DNA from: Lucinisca nassula | Taxonomy: Eukaryota > Mollusca > Bivalvia > Lucinida > Lucinidae | Direction: 5' to 3' | Length of the DNA stretch: 64,000 nucleotides | NCBI GenBank assembly: GCA_963580285.1 | Contig: OY757019.1 | Coordinates: 61,772,587 to 61,836,586, forward strand | In this document: piece by piece, positions 20,690-31,785 of the stretch | Layout of the letters: each line of letters starts with the position of its first letter | How positions within the stretch are numbered: the stretch's first letter is position 1 | Notes under the pieces: generated by a model | Databases searched by the model: none | What the model saw: the letters and a program-made list of their open reading frames with translations, nothing else | Told to the model about the DNA's origin: nothing | Position numbers and translations under genes: made by a program

Positions 20690-22262
20690 AACGGAATCTC
20701 TAAAACCGCCTATTGATTTTCAAGGTCAAGGGTAAAAGGTAAAGGCTACAATGGCCTTGACATTAAAAACATTGTGAACAGAATAGAAGACAAATAGATC
20801 ATCCTAGAATCTTCAAACCTTCCACAAATTTTCCCCGTTGGAAGACAATAAACCCTATTTCTTTTCAAGGTCAAAGGTCAAGGTCACAATGAACTTGACC
20901 TTAAAAACCTTGTGAACACGATTAAAGACACATTTATCATCATAAAAGCCTCAAACCTTCCATAAATATTCCCCATGGAAAGACGATGAACGCTATTGAT
21001 CTTCAAGGTCAAGGTTCAAAGGTCAAGGTCACTATGAACTTGACCTTAAAAACCTTATTAACAGGATAGAAGACACAGTTATCAGCGTAGAAGCTTCAAA
21101 TCTTCCACAAATTGTCTCCATGGAAAGACGATGAACCTTATTGAGTTTATGCAAAAATGGTCAACATTATACCAGGTATTCCAAGAAACAGAGGATTAAG
21201 GTAAATAAATAAATAAAAAAAAAAGTTTGTGTAGAAAATGAAAAATATGATTTCATAAAATGAATTTATGTAGTGTTTTACTATTTAGTAGCAGTGGATA
21301 AAAATAAATAAATATTAAATAATTAAAACTAAATGATTAAAACTAAATAATTAAACATATAATAATAAAACAGACACAGTTTTGTGGGGGAAAAAAAAGA
21401 AGAAAACATTCATAAGCATTAAAGTAAGGAGAGGGTCATGCAAGGCAAAACATACTTAAAAAACAAAACCTGTTTTGTCATGGCTTATGTCACAATAGAG
21501 TTGCTGTATGTGTTAAAATCATTTATGACTCCTGGAATGTGGCAGAATATAAATTGTAGGTTATGTGGTTATACTATGGTAAAGATAAGAATAACTGATG
21601 TATTTTAAGTTTTTTAGAGTTTATGACGAAATGAAATGAGTTGGCTTACCGTGATAATCCTTAGTATTGGGGCTGATGGGATTATGTGAGCAGTGCAGCT
21701 CGAAGTCAGACTGCTCCTGAAAGGAGCAGAACGGCTGGGTCTGCACGGTTTGCTGTCCCATCGGTACCTTTTACACCCCTCACCGGTCAGTAAAACAAAT
21801 CAGTCAACATTTTTGAAGATTTGGAGCAAGTCCTTGAGGTGTCTGGATTTTTACGGTAAGAGACGTTTGAGAAATATGATAATGGCAGAAAATAATGTAA
21901 AGATGGACGCAAGAAGAAAGAAAGAGATTAAACAGGTATATCACATGTTGTAACAGTTTAATGATAATAAAGCAAACAGGTTAAAAAAAAAAAAAAAAAA
22001 AAAAAACCTTATTGATTTTCAAGGTCAAGGGGCGGAGATCAAGGTCAGAATGGACTTGACCTTAAAACCTTATGAACAGGATAGAATGCACAGTTTCATC
22101 GTAGAAGCTTCAAACCTTCTACAAATGTTCCCCACGACGAGACGATGAACCGTATTGACTTTCAAGGTCAGTGGTCAGAGGTCAAGGTCACAATGGACTT
22201 GACCTTAAAAATCTTATGAACAGGACAGAATATACAGCTATCATCGTAGAAGCTTCAAACCT
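20690..22262 (+). repeat. minisatellite body of the TATCCCC-type HINE
   Basis: About 150-bp units: TTCAAGGTCAAGGTCACAAT, GAACTTGACCTTAAAAACC, ACAGGATAGAAGACACAGTT, GTAGAAGCTTCAAACCTTCC, CCATGGAAAGACGATGAACC. The same units follow the 5' end at 15.07 kb. The array is split by the retrocopy at 21145-22004. It contains many AGGTCA half-sites. Confidence 0.75.
21134..22015 (+). mobile_element. poly(A) retrocopy with 11-bp TSD, source unknown
   Basis: The insert 21145-22004 interrupts a minisatellite unit and is flanked by perfect direct repeats AACCTTATTGA (21134-21144 and 22005-22015). It ends in a run of more than 20 A with AATAAA about 15 bp upstream, the hallmark of target-primed reverse transcription of a polyadenylated RNA. 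The A-rich left half and a short frame (21693-21953, no recognisable domain) do not identify the parent: it could be the 3' end of a LINE or a processed pseudogene. Confidence 0.85.
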
Positions 22263-22329
22263 TCATGTCGATGAATGGTATGCTGTTGCGAGGGGATGCT
22301 ACGCTTGCGTTGCCTTGTTCAAGTTGTTC

Positions 22330-22480
22330 TGTCGAGATTATTTCACTTGTATCTAACCGATCGTTAATCACAGGTTGGCGAAAATCGAAGCCGGCATCCC
22401 CGGAGAAAAACCACCCGACCTCCGGTTGGCGTCTCACATGTGACCCTAGCCAGTTTCGAAACACAGCCGTGAGAGAGCTA
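22330..22480 (-). repeat. SINE with TCTCCGGGGATGCCGG-like core (copy 3)
   Basis: CCGATCGTTAATCACAGG, CCCGGAGAAAAACCACC and GGCGTCTCACATGTGACCC align with the copy at 1063-1240; mutated box B. Confidence 0.55.
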
Positions 22481-22899
22481 TGATTAACAGTCAAAAGGCA
22501 AAGAGGCACATCCAAGCCAATCATTTATAATCAGATAGATCCGAGCTGTGTCTTAGCTCCATATTAACTGCAAATGACAAGCACAATAAATAGCTTAAGT
22601 TTATAAAACTTGTATTATGGTTACTTTCTAAAATTGCCTCGCGGCCTCGGGCCAATGCAGCAGACCTCGGACCTGTACCTGGGTCAATGCGAAATTACTT
22701 GATCAATGACATTATAAGCCAGTTACTTATATTTTTATCTCTTTCCAAACCAAAGTATGTCTTGTTACAATGACCTCCAATGTTTATTATAGATACATAT
22801 AATTTGATTTATAGATATATATTATAAAATTATAGATATCTCGTAAAATTATAGATATCTCGAAATTGTATTAAATAGTAAAACGGCAGCCATATTAAT
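22481..22899. other. no recognised feature
   Basis: AT-rich; contains a small run of TTATAGATATCTCG repeats near 22800-22870, otherwise nothing. Confidence 0.5.
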
Positions 22900-23110
22900 T
22901 CAGTCACGTGACTGATTTCACGCTCTTTTTGAAACGTGGTCGTTGTGCTCCAAGAAATTGTACGAAATTTCACGAATCTCCCAGTCGAACAAAAAACGTG
23001 TTCCACGCTTCAGTTCGTGGACCACGAAATCACCAGTCGAATACCGCCATTGACAACACCTGAATAGCTCCGCCTAGTCAATTTTATCTGCGACTACTAT
23101 TACAATAGAT
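22900..23110 (-). repeat. dispersed palindromic repeat (GGCGGTATTCGACTGG type), second copy
   Basis: Reverse complement carries GGCGGTATTCGACTGG and CTAGGCGGAGCTATTCAGG in the order seen at 13.03-13.3 kb; includes CGTGG/CCACG inverted pairs. Confidence 0.6.
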
Positions 23111-23517
23111 TAGGTGAAATTTGGTTAAAACAGGTATGTTGTGTTCATGGCAACTTCTGACCAACAGGCCGGACTCCCACACTGAACTTAGTTAATGCAG
23201 GTATCAAAACAATATTGGGGGTAAATCTATTCCATTGCCAAGTTGTCACGGGGAAGTATGAATACATGTAACAATTAACTTAATGCGGGTGGGTGGCTCA
23301 TGCTGTGACCCGTGTTTCGATTGGCTGCTAGAAATAAGGGGAGGGAGATACTGCAACTATACCATGAATAAAGGGGTCTTTCAAGGTATAGGAAATTTGC
23401 ATTGGTTTCCTCCCACGCTTGGATTTTGATGAAATTATGCACAATAATTGCTTTGGGTATAACCGTTATAATTACGATGCATTCACTTTTAAATTTTATT
23501 TCCGTAGTAAGTTTATT

Positions 23518-23808
23518 ACATATTTTATGAGGAACGGGAGGTCTCGGGTTCGATCCCGGGCCGCGACATACCAAAGTCGTTAAAAATGGTACTAGCTGCT
23601 CCTCGCTTGGCACTCAGATTTACGGGGTAGAGCTAGGACTGGTCGACCAAGTGTCAGGATAATGTGACTGGGTGTGGTATCATGTAATGTGTCTGGGACA
23701 TGATACTTAAGTGAGGCAGCACTATAAAAGTGAGCATTGAGCTCCCTGTCGCTACCAGACACCGTCGTGATATGACTGAAAAATTGTTGAAAGCGACGTT
23801 AAACCCGA

Positions 23809-23874
<66 letters not shown>

Positions 23875-23881
23875 TTTATGA
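23518..23881 (+). repeat. tRNA SINE (5'-truncated) with 13-bp TSD and (CA)n tail
   Basis: The insert 23531-23868 lies between perfect repeats ACATATTTTATGA (23518-23530 and 23869-23881). It contains box B GGTTCGATCCC, GCACTATAAAAGTGAGCATT, ACACCGTCGTGATATGACTG and GCGACGTTAAACCCG, ending in about 54 bp of CA. Box A is missing, so the copy is 5'-truncated. The ...GACGTTAAAC tail is shared by several SINEs here. Confidence 0.88.
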
Positions 23882-25005
23882 AGTCTCTATCACAACAGAG
23901 AGTACTCTCATATAAACTTGTCTACAGTATTCAGAGTTTCATATATCTAATGCTGCTATATTTTATGAATTAAAGCCATAATTGGTGAGTTAGTTGATAC
24001 TATGAACGACCTCATATGTGTAGTAGTAGTGGATGGGCATTCAGTTTTCTTCGATGGTGTCCCCATATTTCAGCTCCTATTTTTGTACTCATTAAAAATT
24101 TATTTGCATTTTTACCATGTTCCAATTTTTGTCAAGACAGCATTTTAGTATAAAAACTACCCACATATCTTAGGAACATGTTGATGAATTTTGATGGAAA
24201 TTGAGGACCGGTAACATTGTGTTTTAACAGACTGAATACTGATAGTCCTGATTCAGCTAAATGTGAAATTATATGATTATCATGTTTTGGTCATGTTTAA
24301 TAATACTTTACTATTGCTTTCAATTTGGAAGGCTATAGTATAGTATGGTTTGTGTAAGTAGTTCACAGCATAATTATAAGTATTATTTCAAAACATCCAT
24401 TTCAGTAAATTTTCCCCCTATGGAACAAACTGTTTTGTCTACAGAACTATACCGCAAAGGTTTTGATGACAAACGTCATCAAACGCACCCATGTAATCAT
24501 GTGCACAGTTTTCTTTTTGTCTTTCCTGTCTTATTTGGTAATGGTGCTAAGGTGATGTTTAGATTTCACATTCAAATCAACAAAATACCAGTCACTTTAG
24601 ATGTTGCTTCAGATTTTGCGAGATTTGTTATCTGACTCGAGATAAATGACTCTCAAGTAAAACTGTTGTTTGTTTATTTAACCATAACTGTCCATTTAAA
24701 AAGAAAGGTTTACTCTAGGGAAAATCAATAACACTTGAGATTACTTTTCCTGGACATTAAGTTTTCAGAATTTGTATCTGCATAGGCACTAGCCAATCTA
24801 TCTTTTGTATAGCCCCTATGAACGAAATCAAACGGCTTCCTGAAGCTGTATTCCAAAACCATTTGAATTTGCTTTTAGAATTCACATGGTCGTACATTTG
24901 TCAGTGTTCCAAAACTTATGTGATCATGATTGTGTTGTCTATATATTTGTATAGGTTTTTCACTTCATTTATCTATCTCAGCAGTTGTTGCAGTAATTAC
25001 AATTA
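23882..25005. other. no recognised feature
   Basis: AT-rich sequence; a frame at 24345-24635 has no motif I recognise and no splice context I can support. Confidence 0.5.
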
Positions 25006-25147
25006 AAAATCAAAATTGAGTTCCTTTAAGAGCAATGAAAACATTTTACGGCCGTCACACGGCACAACACCAGCTGCAGTGAAGGCAAATAAAAATCAAA
25101 AATGACTTCCATTAAGAGCAATGAAAACATTCATAAGAAAGAAGATG

Positions 25148-25192
25148 GGTCATACTACGTAGTTTCGGCTAATAAAGCCTCATCAGTGAACC
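25148..25192 (-). ncRNA. hammerhead motif, array copy 1
   Basis: On the minus strand: CTGATGA, stem II GGCT-TTATT-AGCC, GAAA, stem III ACT/AGT, site GTA. The stem I 5' strand reads GGTTCA against TGACC, an inserted/changed base that weakens stem I. Confidence 0.85.
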
Positions 25193-25530
25193 TGTAATGA
25201 TCCGACAACGAAAGTCAGAGGAAACATACTGCAATTTTGCGAATTTCGAATAGGCAGTCGATTCAAAGACTGATATAAATCAAAATGGGGTCCAAATAAT
25301 TAAAAACCTGTCTAAAATTTGAGTCTAAACAAATAATCTATTTCTGATTTCTCAGAATATTCACGCTGATCTCAAAGGACCAATAGTAAAATATAAACTG
25401 CACTATAGTTGATGTACGTGGAGACGTTTTACGGCCGCCACACGGCACAACACCAGCTGCAGTGAAGGCAAATAAAAATCAAAAATGAGTTTCTGTAAGA
25501 GCAATGAAAACATTCATAAGAAAGAAGATT

Positions 25531-25574
25531 GGTCACACTACGTAGTTTCGGCTAATAAAGCCTCATCAGTGACC
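25531..25574 (-). ncRNA. hammerhead motif, array copy 2 (site mutated)
   Basis: Perfect stem I GGTCA/TGACC, core and stem II intact, but the cleavage triplet is GTG; the rule is GUH (H not G), so this copy is probably inactive. Confidence 0.85.
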
Positions 25575-25913
25575 CTGTAATGATCCGACAAAGAAAGCCA
25601 GAGGACACATACTGCAATTTTGCGAATTTCGAATAGGCAGTCGATTCAAAGACTGATATAAATCAAAATGGGGTCCAAATAATTAAAAACCTGTCTAGAA
25701 TATGAGTCTAAAACAATAATCTATTTCTGATTTCACAGAATATTCACGCTGATCTCAAAGGACCAAAAGTAAAATATAAACTGCACTATGATTGATGTAC
25801 GGGGAGACGTTTTACGGCCGCCACACGGCACAACACCAGCTGCAGTGAAGGCAAATAAAAATCAAAAATGAGTTCCTGTAAGAGCAATGAAAACATTCAT
25901 AAGAAAGAAGATG

Positions 25914-25957
25914 GTTCATACTACGTAGTTTCGGCTAATCAAGCCTCATCAGTGACC
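25914..25957 (-). ncRNA. hammerhead motif, array copy 3
   Basis: Core intact, stem II loop TGATT instead of TTATT, site GTA. The stem I 3' strand TGAAC has one mismatch to GGTCA. Confidence 0.85.
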
Positions 25958-26041
25958 CTGTAATGATCCGACAACGAAAGCCAGAGGAAACATACTGCAA
26001 TTTTGCGAATTTCGAATAAGCAGTCGATTCAAAGACTGATA

Positions 26042-28089
26042 CAGCACATTATGTAAGATATCAAGAAGCATTGTTGATAATTATTATTCAATCTGTGAGT
26101 AGTTATCGCATTACTCTTAGAATTTTAAATTATTTTCAGTAAATACATTGTGATGCTTTTTTCTGTCCAAACACTGCAATGCTCTTTCTAAGCTGAGAGA
26201 TACATTGCACAGAAATGTGCTGGTTATTATTGATGAACAAACAGCAAGCAAGAACAGTGCTTAAATAAAACAGTGAACTTGCATTCAGCAGAAACATTCA
26301 AGAAGTGGTTGAACGTTTTACAACCAGGAAAAAATACTAAAAGCTCGCATCCGATAAATTAACCACTATATTGACAAAGTAAATAGAAAAAATAAGACAC
26401 TAAAGAAAGGTCAACAATTACAATACCAATGCAGAAAAGAGACATATTTATGCATGTGTACTATAAGGAAGGAAACTGTTTCTCTCCCTGTCTAATAGCA
26501 AAATTTCTCTAGGTCATGGGACAGCTTTGTTTACACCAAATATTCTGCGCCTCAATGATCCATCAATGATATCTTTTGCAACAGAAACTCAATATCAGTG
26601 ACATTTCGATTTTTGGAATACTAACAAATAATTACTGTAACTTTTTTGTTAGGATAATAACCCAGCGTTCATAAAGACAGAGTATGTCTAAGGCTTAATC
26701 TGGCCATGAATTTATCAACAGAACTATTTTTACTAGTAACAACAAACCACTGACAGTTGCGTCCTTGCATACCAGCTTGGCGTGGAAATGAAAATAATGG
26801 ATCTCCTTGCCTTACACCTATTTAAGTAGCATGACTTATTCAAAATCATTAAATAAAGTTGCACATGTTTACAATAATTTTGCTGCTAATAAAAAAGCAA
26901 TATATGTTGTTAAGCCTAATTTATTGATAAGAATACCTTTTGATTTAGTGTTTTACTATCTACTATTTTGGATAGATCACAGTGTATAAATGAAAGGAAA
27001 ATATCAGAAATTCGTGATATTTTAATAGTTTCTAAGCTAGATCAGCTCAATATGTATTCACTTTGATTTGTATAATCTCATTTTTATGACGTAAGTGTTA
27101 CGAATTGCCTTTTTGTAAGGTTCTTGGATGATTTCAATATAAATGTAAATTTTGCAGAAACGACTTACATTCATTAAAGGTGTAAAAATACAGTGTTACC
27201 GGTTTCGGATTTTCATGAAATTTGGCATAGCTAAAGAAGATACATATGGCAAGTTGTCCTACCAAGATGAAATCTTGACAAAGACTAGAACATATTTATC
27301 TTAGGGATTGAATTTTGATATTTTTTTTTGTTTAAATTTAATTAAAAAATGAGATTTTTGATAATTATTTTATCAGAAAATGTAAACTTTAATAATTCAA
27401 AAGGTTGTTTAGTATCAAAGAAATGCCACCGGAGTTCTGCATTCAATCCAGGTCACAGATCTTGAAACTAAATAAAACATAAGATTTAAGATGCACTTAT
27501 TTAGAGACAGACACCAGCTCATGGAGGGAGTCAGTTAGAGTGGCCTTCTGAGTCCTACTTTGAGTTATATAATTTATTAAATACATTTTTATAGGTTGTA
27601 TATGCTGAGTAATTAATATACAAAGTTTGAAGAAAAAACATGCATGGGCACAGATGAAAGACCCCCTTTTATATAAATAAATGAGGCATGCAACTGACTA
27701 TCTCTGCTGTAAGGATCTATAGCAAAGATAAGGCTGCATGTCGTAGGTAAACTAATTGCTTAGAGTGAAGTGGAAGGCTCTACGCTACATCATTTCGAGT
27801 TAATGGGCACATGAATGTGTGCATAGGCTCCATACCGTGGAGAAGTATTCAAGTGTCTTGCATGCTGCTTCCCGAACGCAGTTTTTTTTTTGTTCTGATA
27901 TTAGATAAATAAAACAAAGGATTTATTAGCAGTTTAAGAGATTATATCGATATGTATGTTAATATTGGTGGGTAGATAGCTCAGTACTTTTCAGATGAAA
28001 CGATTTAGAGGACATGATAATGCGATATATATGGTGTAAGGGTTGGAGTTCTTCCCCAGGTTATGTACAAAATAAAAGTAAAACAAAAG
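26042..28089. other. no recognised feature
   Basis: About 2 kb of AT-rich sequence, the least repetitive part of the window. No long frame, no repeat of other loci noticed. Confidence 0.5.
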
Positions 28090-28200
28090 TCAGGAATCGA
28101 TACAATTAACTTACTCCACCCATCAAAGACAACAAAGGGAAAGAAACACAAACATTAAGCGACCAGACCAAAATGGAAATCTAAACAAAGGAAGCCTGAA
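28090..28200 (-). repeat. PLE 3' UTR fragment (solo)
   Basis: Reverse strand: AGGAATCGATACAATTAACT, CAAAGGGAAAGAAACACAAA, AAATGGAAATC match the PLE 3' terminus. Confidence 0.75.
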
Positions 28201-28225
28201 TAACCTGGACATACCTTATGATCGC

Positions 28226-28354
28226 GTCCAATCATAAGAATCTCACTGAACAATATTCAAGTGTCTGACCTCTCCCACTTAGAAAAGACTTAATCGAAAA
28301 ACCTGAACATTCTAGGTTGTAATCCATGTCCCAGTGAGATTCTTATGATTGGAC
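28226..28354. repeat. 23-bp perfect inverted repeat around an RT fragment
   Basis: Left arm 28226-28248 (GTCCAATCATAAGAATCTCA then CTG) and its exact reverse complement at 28332-28354. The 83-bp interior carries CTGACCTCTCCCACTTAGAA, a second copy of RT sequence found at 29.13 kb. Confidence 0.85.
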
Positions 28355-28369
28355 GGTCTAAGTACCTCT

Positions 28370-28510
28370 AGAAGTGTGGGGGTGCAGCTGAGTATTCAGG
28401 GCTAATAGTGGCCAGGTACAACGCAGTGTCATCTGCAAATAGGCGAACCTGGGACCAAACATTGTCGGACAGGTCGTTTATGTTATTACGAGCCATGTGT
28501 AGCAGAAAGG
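28370..28510 (-). pseudogene. non-LTR RT fragment (catalytic FADD part)
   Basis: The minus strand reads INDLSDNVWSQVRLFADDTA then LYLAT, the RT segment with the catalytic Asp pair. It continues the RT fragment at 29.0-29.3 kb, from which it is separated by an unrecognised insert of about 0.5 kb. Confidence 0.75.
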
Positions 28511-29003
28511 AAAAGCAAAAAAGCCTTATGGAAAAATTTAACAAAATTTATTTACAAAGTATCTTTAACCTGTAGAAGTAAGAAAATTAAATGTACTTAG
28601 CTCTGTTATGAAATATCCCTGAATGAATCTATTTTCCTTGATCCGACAGAGTTCACAGTCCGAAATGAAATAGCACATCCTTTAACAATCCAACACAGAA
28701 TTTAGAAATAACTTTTCTTATAAACCCAAATTCCAAATTCTAAAGTCTGACTCCAAGAGAAAAATCGAGTTCTTTTATAGACCCTTAGATTTCTCTAAAA
28801 CATTCCAGAGGGCTGAGGAATAAAATTAGGTAATTTTCTAAAAATAATACCACCCCGAACTTTCTGAAAGATTCTAAAGTAGTTTTCCTTGTAAACAAGT
28901 TGTTTACCAAATAAAGTTAATCTGTGACTCATTTCTTTCCAGAAAGTTCTTTATGAAGAATAAACATGATGTTATTAAAACACCAGTGGGGTGAAAGTGG
29001 GAA
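28511..29003. other. unrecognised insert splitting an RT pseudogene
   Basis: The RT reading on both sides (LLLLYI / INDL) would be contiguous without this stretch. No ORF, TIR or TSD was identified. Confidence 0.55.
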
Positions 29004-29290
29004 TCAGAAAAATAAATTCTTATGCATAACAATATATAGTAACAATAACAAGGTGCCTAGAACTGATTTTTGCGGTACAGATGAAGTAGCTGGAACCTCA
29101 TCTGAGAACTCACCTTCAAGTTCAACTGCCTGACCTCTCCCACCTAGAAAAGACTTAATCGACTGGATTGTTAATCCATGTACCTGTAGCTTGCGAAGGA
29201 GCTTCAGGTTATTCACCTTGCCAAAGGTCATGCTAAACCCAAGATAAGATCTATTTGTTGACCATTTAACCATGATCTGGTAAGGTCATA
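29004..29290 (-). pseudogene. non-LTR RT fragment (fingers/palm)
   Basis: The minus strand contains FGKVNNLKLLRKLQVHGLT, IKSFLGGRGQAVELEGEFS and VPATSSVPQKSVLGTLLLLL, matching AFDKV-H-LL-KL...GVPQGSVLGPLLFL of CR1/jockey/RTE-group RTs. Key residues are decayed (AFDKV to TFGKV, PQG to PQK), so it is inactive. Confidence 0.8.
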
Positions 29291-29689
29291 AACAAGCTGC
29301 TCACATGGGTGTCACAAGATCTGCACTCCCAGGCAGTTGAATATTTCGCGATCATAAGGTATGTCCAAATGAAATCAAATCGAATTTATTTCTCTACGGC
29401 TATACAATATGGTAACATGAGACGCAAACGTTGTACACACATACATGGCGGTTTCATGGCGGCACACTGTAATGAAGAAACGATGCGGGATATAAACTTT
29501 AATCCTTCTATATGGCAGGTCCTTCATGTTACCCGACGTAAGAGCCTCATTCCAACTGTGTACCTCTTGCATGGTACCCATCTGGAGAGTGTTTCTGCAG
29601 CTAAGTACCTTGGGTCACCATCTCCGATGATGTAAACTGGAGCCCCCACATTGACAACCTAAAAAGGCAAATCAGACCCTTGGATTCTT

Positions 29690-30490
29690 GAAAAGAAACA
29701 TTCGGGTCAATAATAAGGACCTGGAATCAGTTGCATATAAGACACTTGTCAGGCCGCAACTAGAGTATGCGTTCACTGTATGGTATCCCCACACAGCCAC
29801 TGACATATACAAAGTGAAAGCAGTCCAACGAAATGCTGCCACGTGGGCAACACATGACTATAGCTACACTTCAAGTGTTACAGCTACGCTGAAGGACCTA
29901 AATTGACGCCCCTTGAACAACGCCACATTGATAACCCTCCCGCCATGATGTATAAGATCACTTATGATCTTGTTGCAATACCTGCATCTGAGTACCTCAT
30001 ACTCAATACTAGACCATCAGCCCACAACCTCCCCTTGCATACATAGAGGATCTTACACGAGCGGTCATTTCATATGATATTTATGTAACGAGCCTTCGGC
30101 GAGTTTCATAAATATCATATCAAATGACCACGAGTGTAAGATCCTTTTTATCATATGACTTCTTAAAATTGGATTTTACCGCCTTGTAATTTGACAATTT
30201 TTCTACGAAAATTGCATTGTTGACATGGACGTCGTCATGACGTTACTTAATCCCGCCAAAGTGTTATAACACGTGTGGTCATACGATTTTTATTATACGA
30301 CGTTATCCACTTCTTATCAACGACGACATATGATAAAGTAAGATTTACACCCGCACATACTACTACAAGTACACCTTCTTTCCCAGGACTATTATTCACT
30401 GTAATGCTCTACCTGCCTATGTTGTAACGCTACCCACTCGGGCGCAGTTTAGCAGTGCTGTTAGCCTGGTGGCTCATGCTTCTCCTTAAA
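29690..30490 (+). pseudogene. non-LTR RT C-terminal (thumb) fragment, opposite strand
   Basis: GFLKRNIRVNNKDLESVAYK, TLVRPQLEYAFTVWYPHTA and AVQRNAATWATHDYSYTSSV are the C-terminal signature of the same general RT group, here on the plus strand. Further downstream DYYKYTFFPRTIIHWNALP continues it after a palindromic interruption at about 30045-30345. Together with the minus-strand pieces this shows an inversion or two head-to-head insertions. Confidence 0.8.
30048..30144. repeat. 97-bp palindrome inside the RT remnant
   Basis: GGATCTTACACGAGCGGTCA pairs with TGACCACGAGTGTAAGATCC, continuing through ATATGATATTTATG / CATAAATATCATAT. An outer pair TTTTATCATATGA / CATATGATAAAG at 30146 and 30328 suggests the full insert is about 300 bp. 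Confidence 0.8.
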
Positions 30491-30982
30491 AGACCAATTT
30501 CTGTTTTTATCTTTTCACTATGCTAACTCTCTTTTCCCACAGTAGCAACTAACCTTTCTTTTTACTTTAGCTAACACCCTTCAACACTTGGTTCGCCGGA
30601 ACCCGTCTTATGCCACCCCCCCCCCCCCCCACACACACACACACCTCGGGGGGTTAAAAAATCGAGAAAAGTCGAGAAAAAAAGAACAAACTCGAGGACA
30701 ACAGCAGGTCAATCTGTTGTCATTACCAAATGTTTTATATTCCCATATCCCCAAACCTTCTGCCCTTTTAAAACTAGTTATAACAAGAAATATCTTTTAA
30801 AGGTAACCGGCGTAAGAGATATACTGGAAATGATATTGAAACTATTTTGGGGTTCAATATGAAAAGAAGAACGCTTTTAAAATATAAACTTTATTACGAA
30901 TTCAAACAGTATCAAAAGTATTTGAAAATTCCATGCCAATCAGGCACCTTTTTGATAAAGAGTAAGCAAAGTGTAACACTAT
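30491..30982. other. no recognised feature (poly-C/CA tract inside)
   Basis: Contains a C homopolymer followed by CACA repeats near 30615-30643, otherwise nothing recognised. Confidence 0.5.
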
Positions 30983-31023
30983 GCAGCCCAATCTATTTCT
31001 TCGGGCACCTATGGGCGGGGGCT
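30983..31023 (-). repeat. 5'-end fragment of the CCCCCGCCC-type SINE
   Basis: GCAGCCCAATCTATTTCTTC and CCTATGGGCGGGGGCT are the reverse complement of the SINE 5' end. Confidence 0.65.
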
Positions 31024-31557
31024 TAACATAATTGTTTTAACAATATTTGGAGAAACATTTCTGTGAAATAAAAATCCAATCAGCCCTTATAAAGAAGATT
31101 TTGAAAGATTTTGTTGCTTTAACAACAAGAGGGATAACTCCATTCATAAACTCAGCCCTCCTTCACACTGATGTTTCAGACAATCTGATTGCAACCAGAC
31201 CAGTAGCTTCAGGACAGAGGTCACTTAAATACACATGCTTTCAGCTGAGTCAACACTGTTTACAAAAAACGATGTTTTATCGAAATTATATTGTTTCGCG
31301 CTTTTATTTCTAGCTCACTTATTCCAAAAGAATACTTCAAGACTACAAACGGTTTTCTTTCTCTCTTTTATTGTCTATTTCTGTTACGCAAGGGCAACTA
31401 GACCTGTCAGAAGCTGACTATAGCCCACCTATAACGCTTTCTGAAGTCATGACACATCTGTAAATAAGAAGTATGTATTTAAAAAAGATATACGACCTAG
31501 TGATAAGTCGAGTATTATTCTGAACAACAGAAATTGATCTATGGGTAAAGATTCACG
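31024..31557. other. no recognised feature
   Basis: Short chance frames only. Confidence 0.5.
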
Positions 31558-31785
31558 ACTCTTCTGTCGCGGTTTATTTTTGTTATGGTTTGTCTTTGGG
31601 TGTTTGTGTCGCTTATATTATTTTATTTTGGATAGCCATTTTGTGGGAAAGTAACTGTCCGATGTTGATGCTTCCATTAGGGTCTGTTGTTTCATGTTTG
31701 TGTTTCTTTCCCTTTGGTGTCTCTGATGGGAGCTGTGGGTTAATTGTATCGATTCCTGATCATTGCCGCCACTTCTACTTTTTAT
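31558..31785 (+). repeat. PLE 3' UTR fragment
   Basis: CTTCTGTCGCGGTTTATTTT, TTTTGGATAGCCATTTTGTG, GGGAAAGTAACTGTCC, CTTTCCCTTTGGTGTCTCTG, AATTGTATCGATTCCTGATC; ends at the common 3' terminus and is followed by a piece of the TCGAATACCGCCAG repeat. Confidence 0.85.

Larger units (their letters stand above)
25006..26041 (-). repeat. 383-bp tandem array with hammerhead ribozymes (retrozyme-like)
   Basis: The phrase TTTTACGGCCG recurs at 25044, 25427 and 25810, a constant period of 383 bp. There are two full monomers plus a third ending near 26041. Each monomer has one hammerhead on the minus strand. Tandem non-coding monomers of a few hundred bp with one type I hammerhead each are the genomic form of metazoan retrozymes (known class). 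No ORF. Confidence 0.9.

Noticed and set aside
24345..24635. Possible host exon
   Set aside because: No splice-site or domain support; left unannotated.
25006..26041. CRISPR-like array
   Set aside because: 383-bp direct monomers with no spacer structure; eukaryotic context; explained as ribozyme-bearing tandem repeats.
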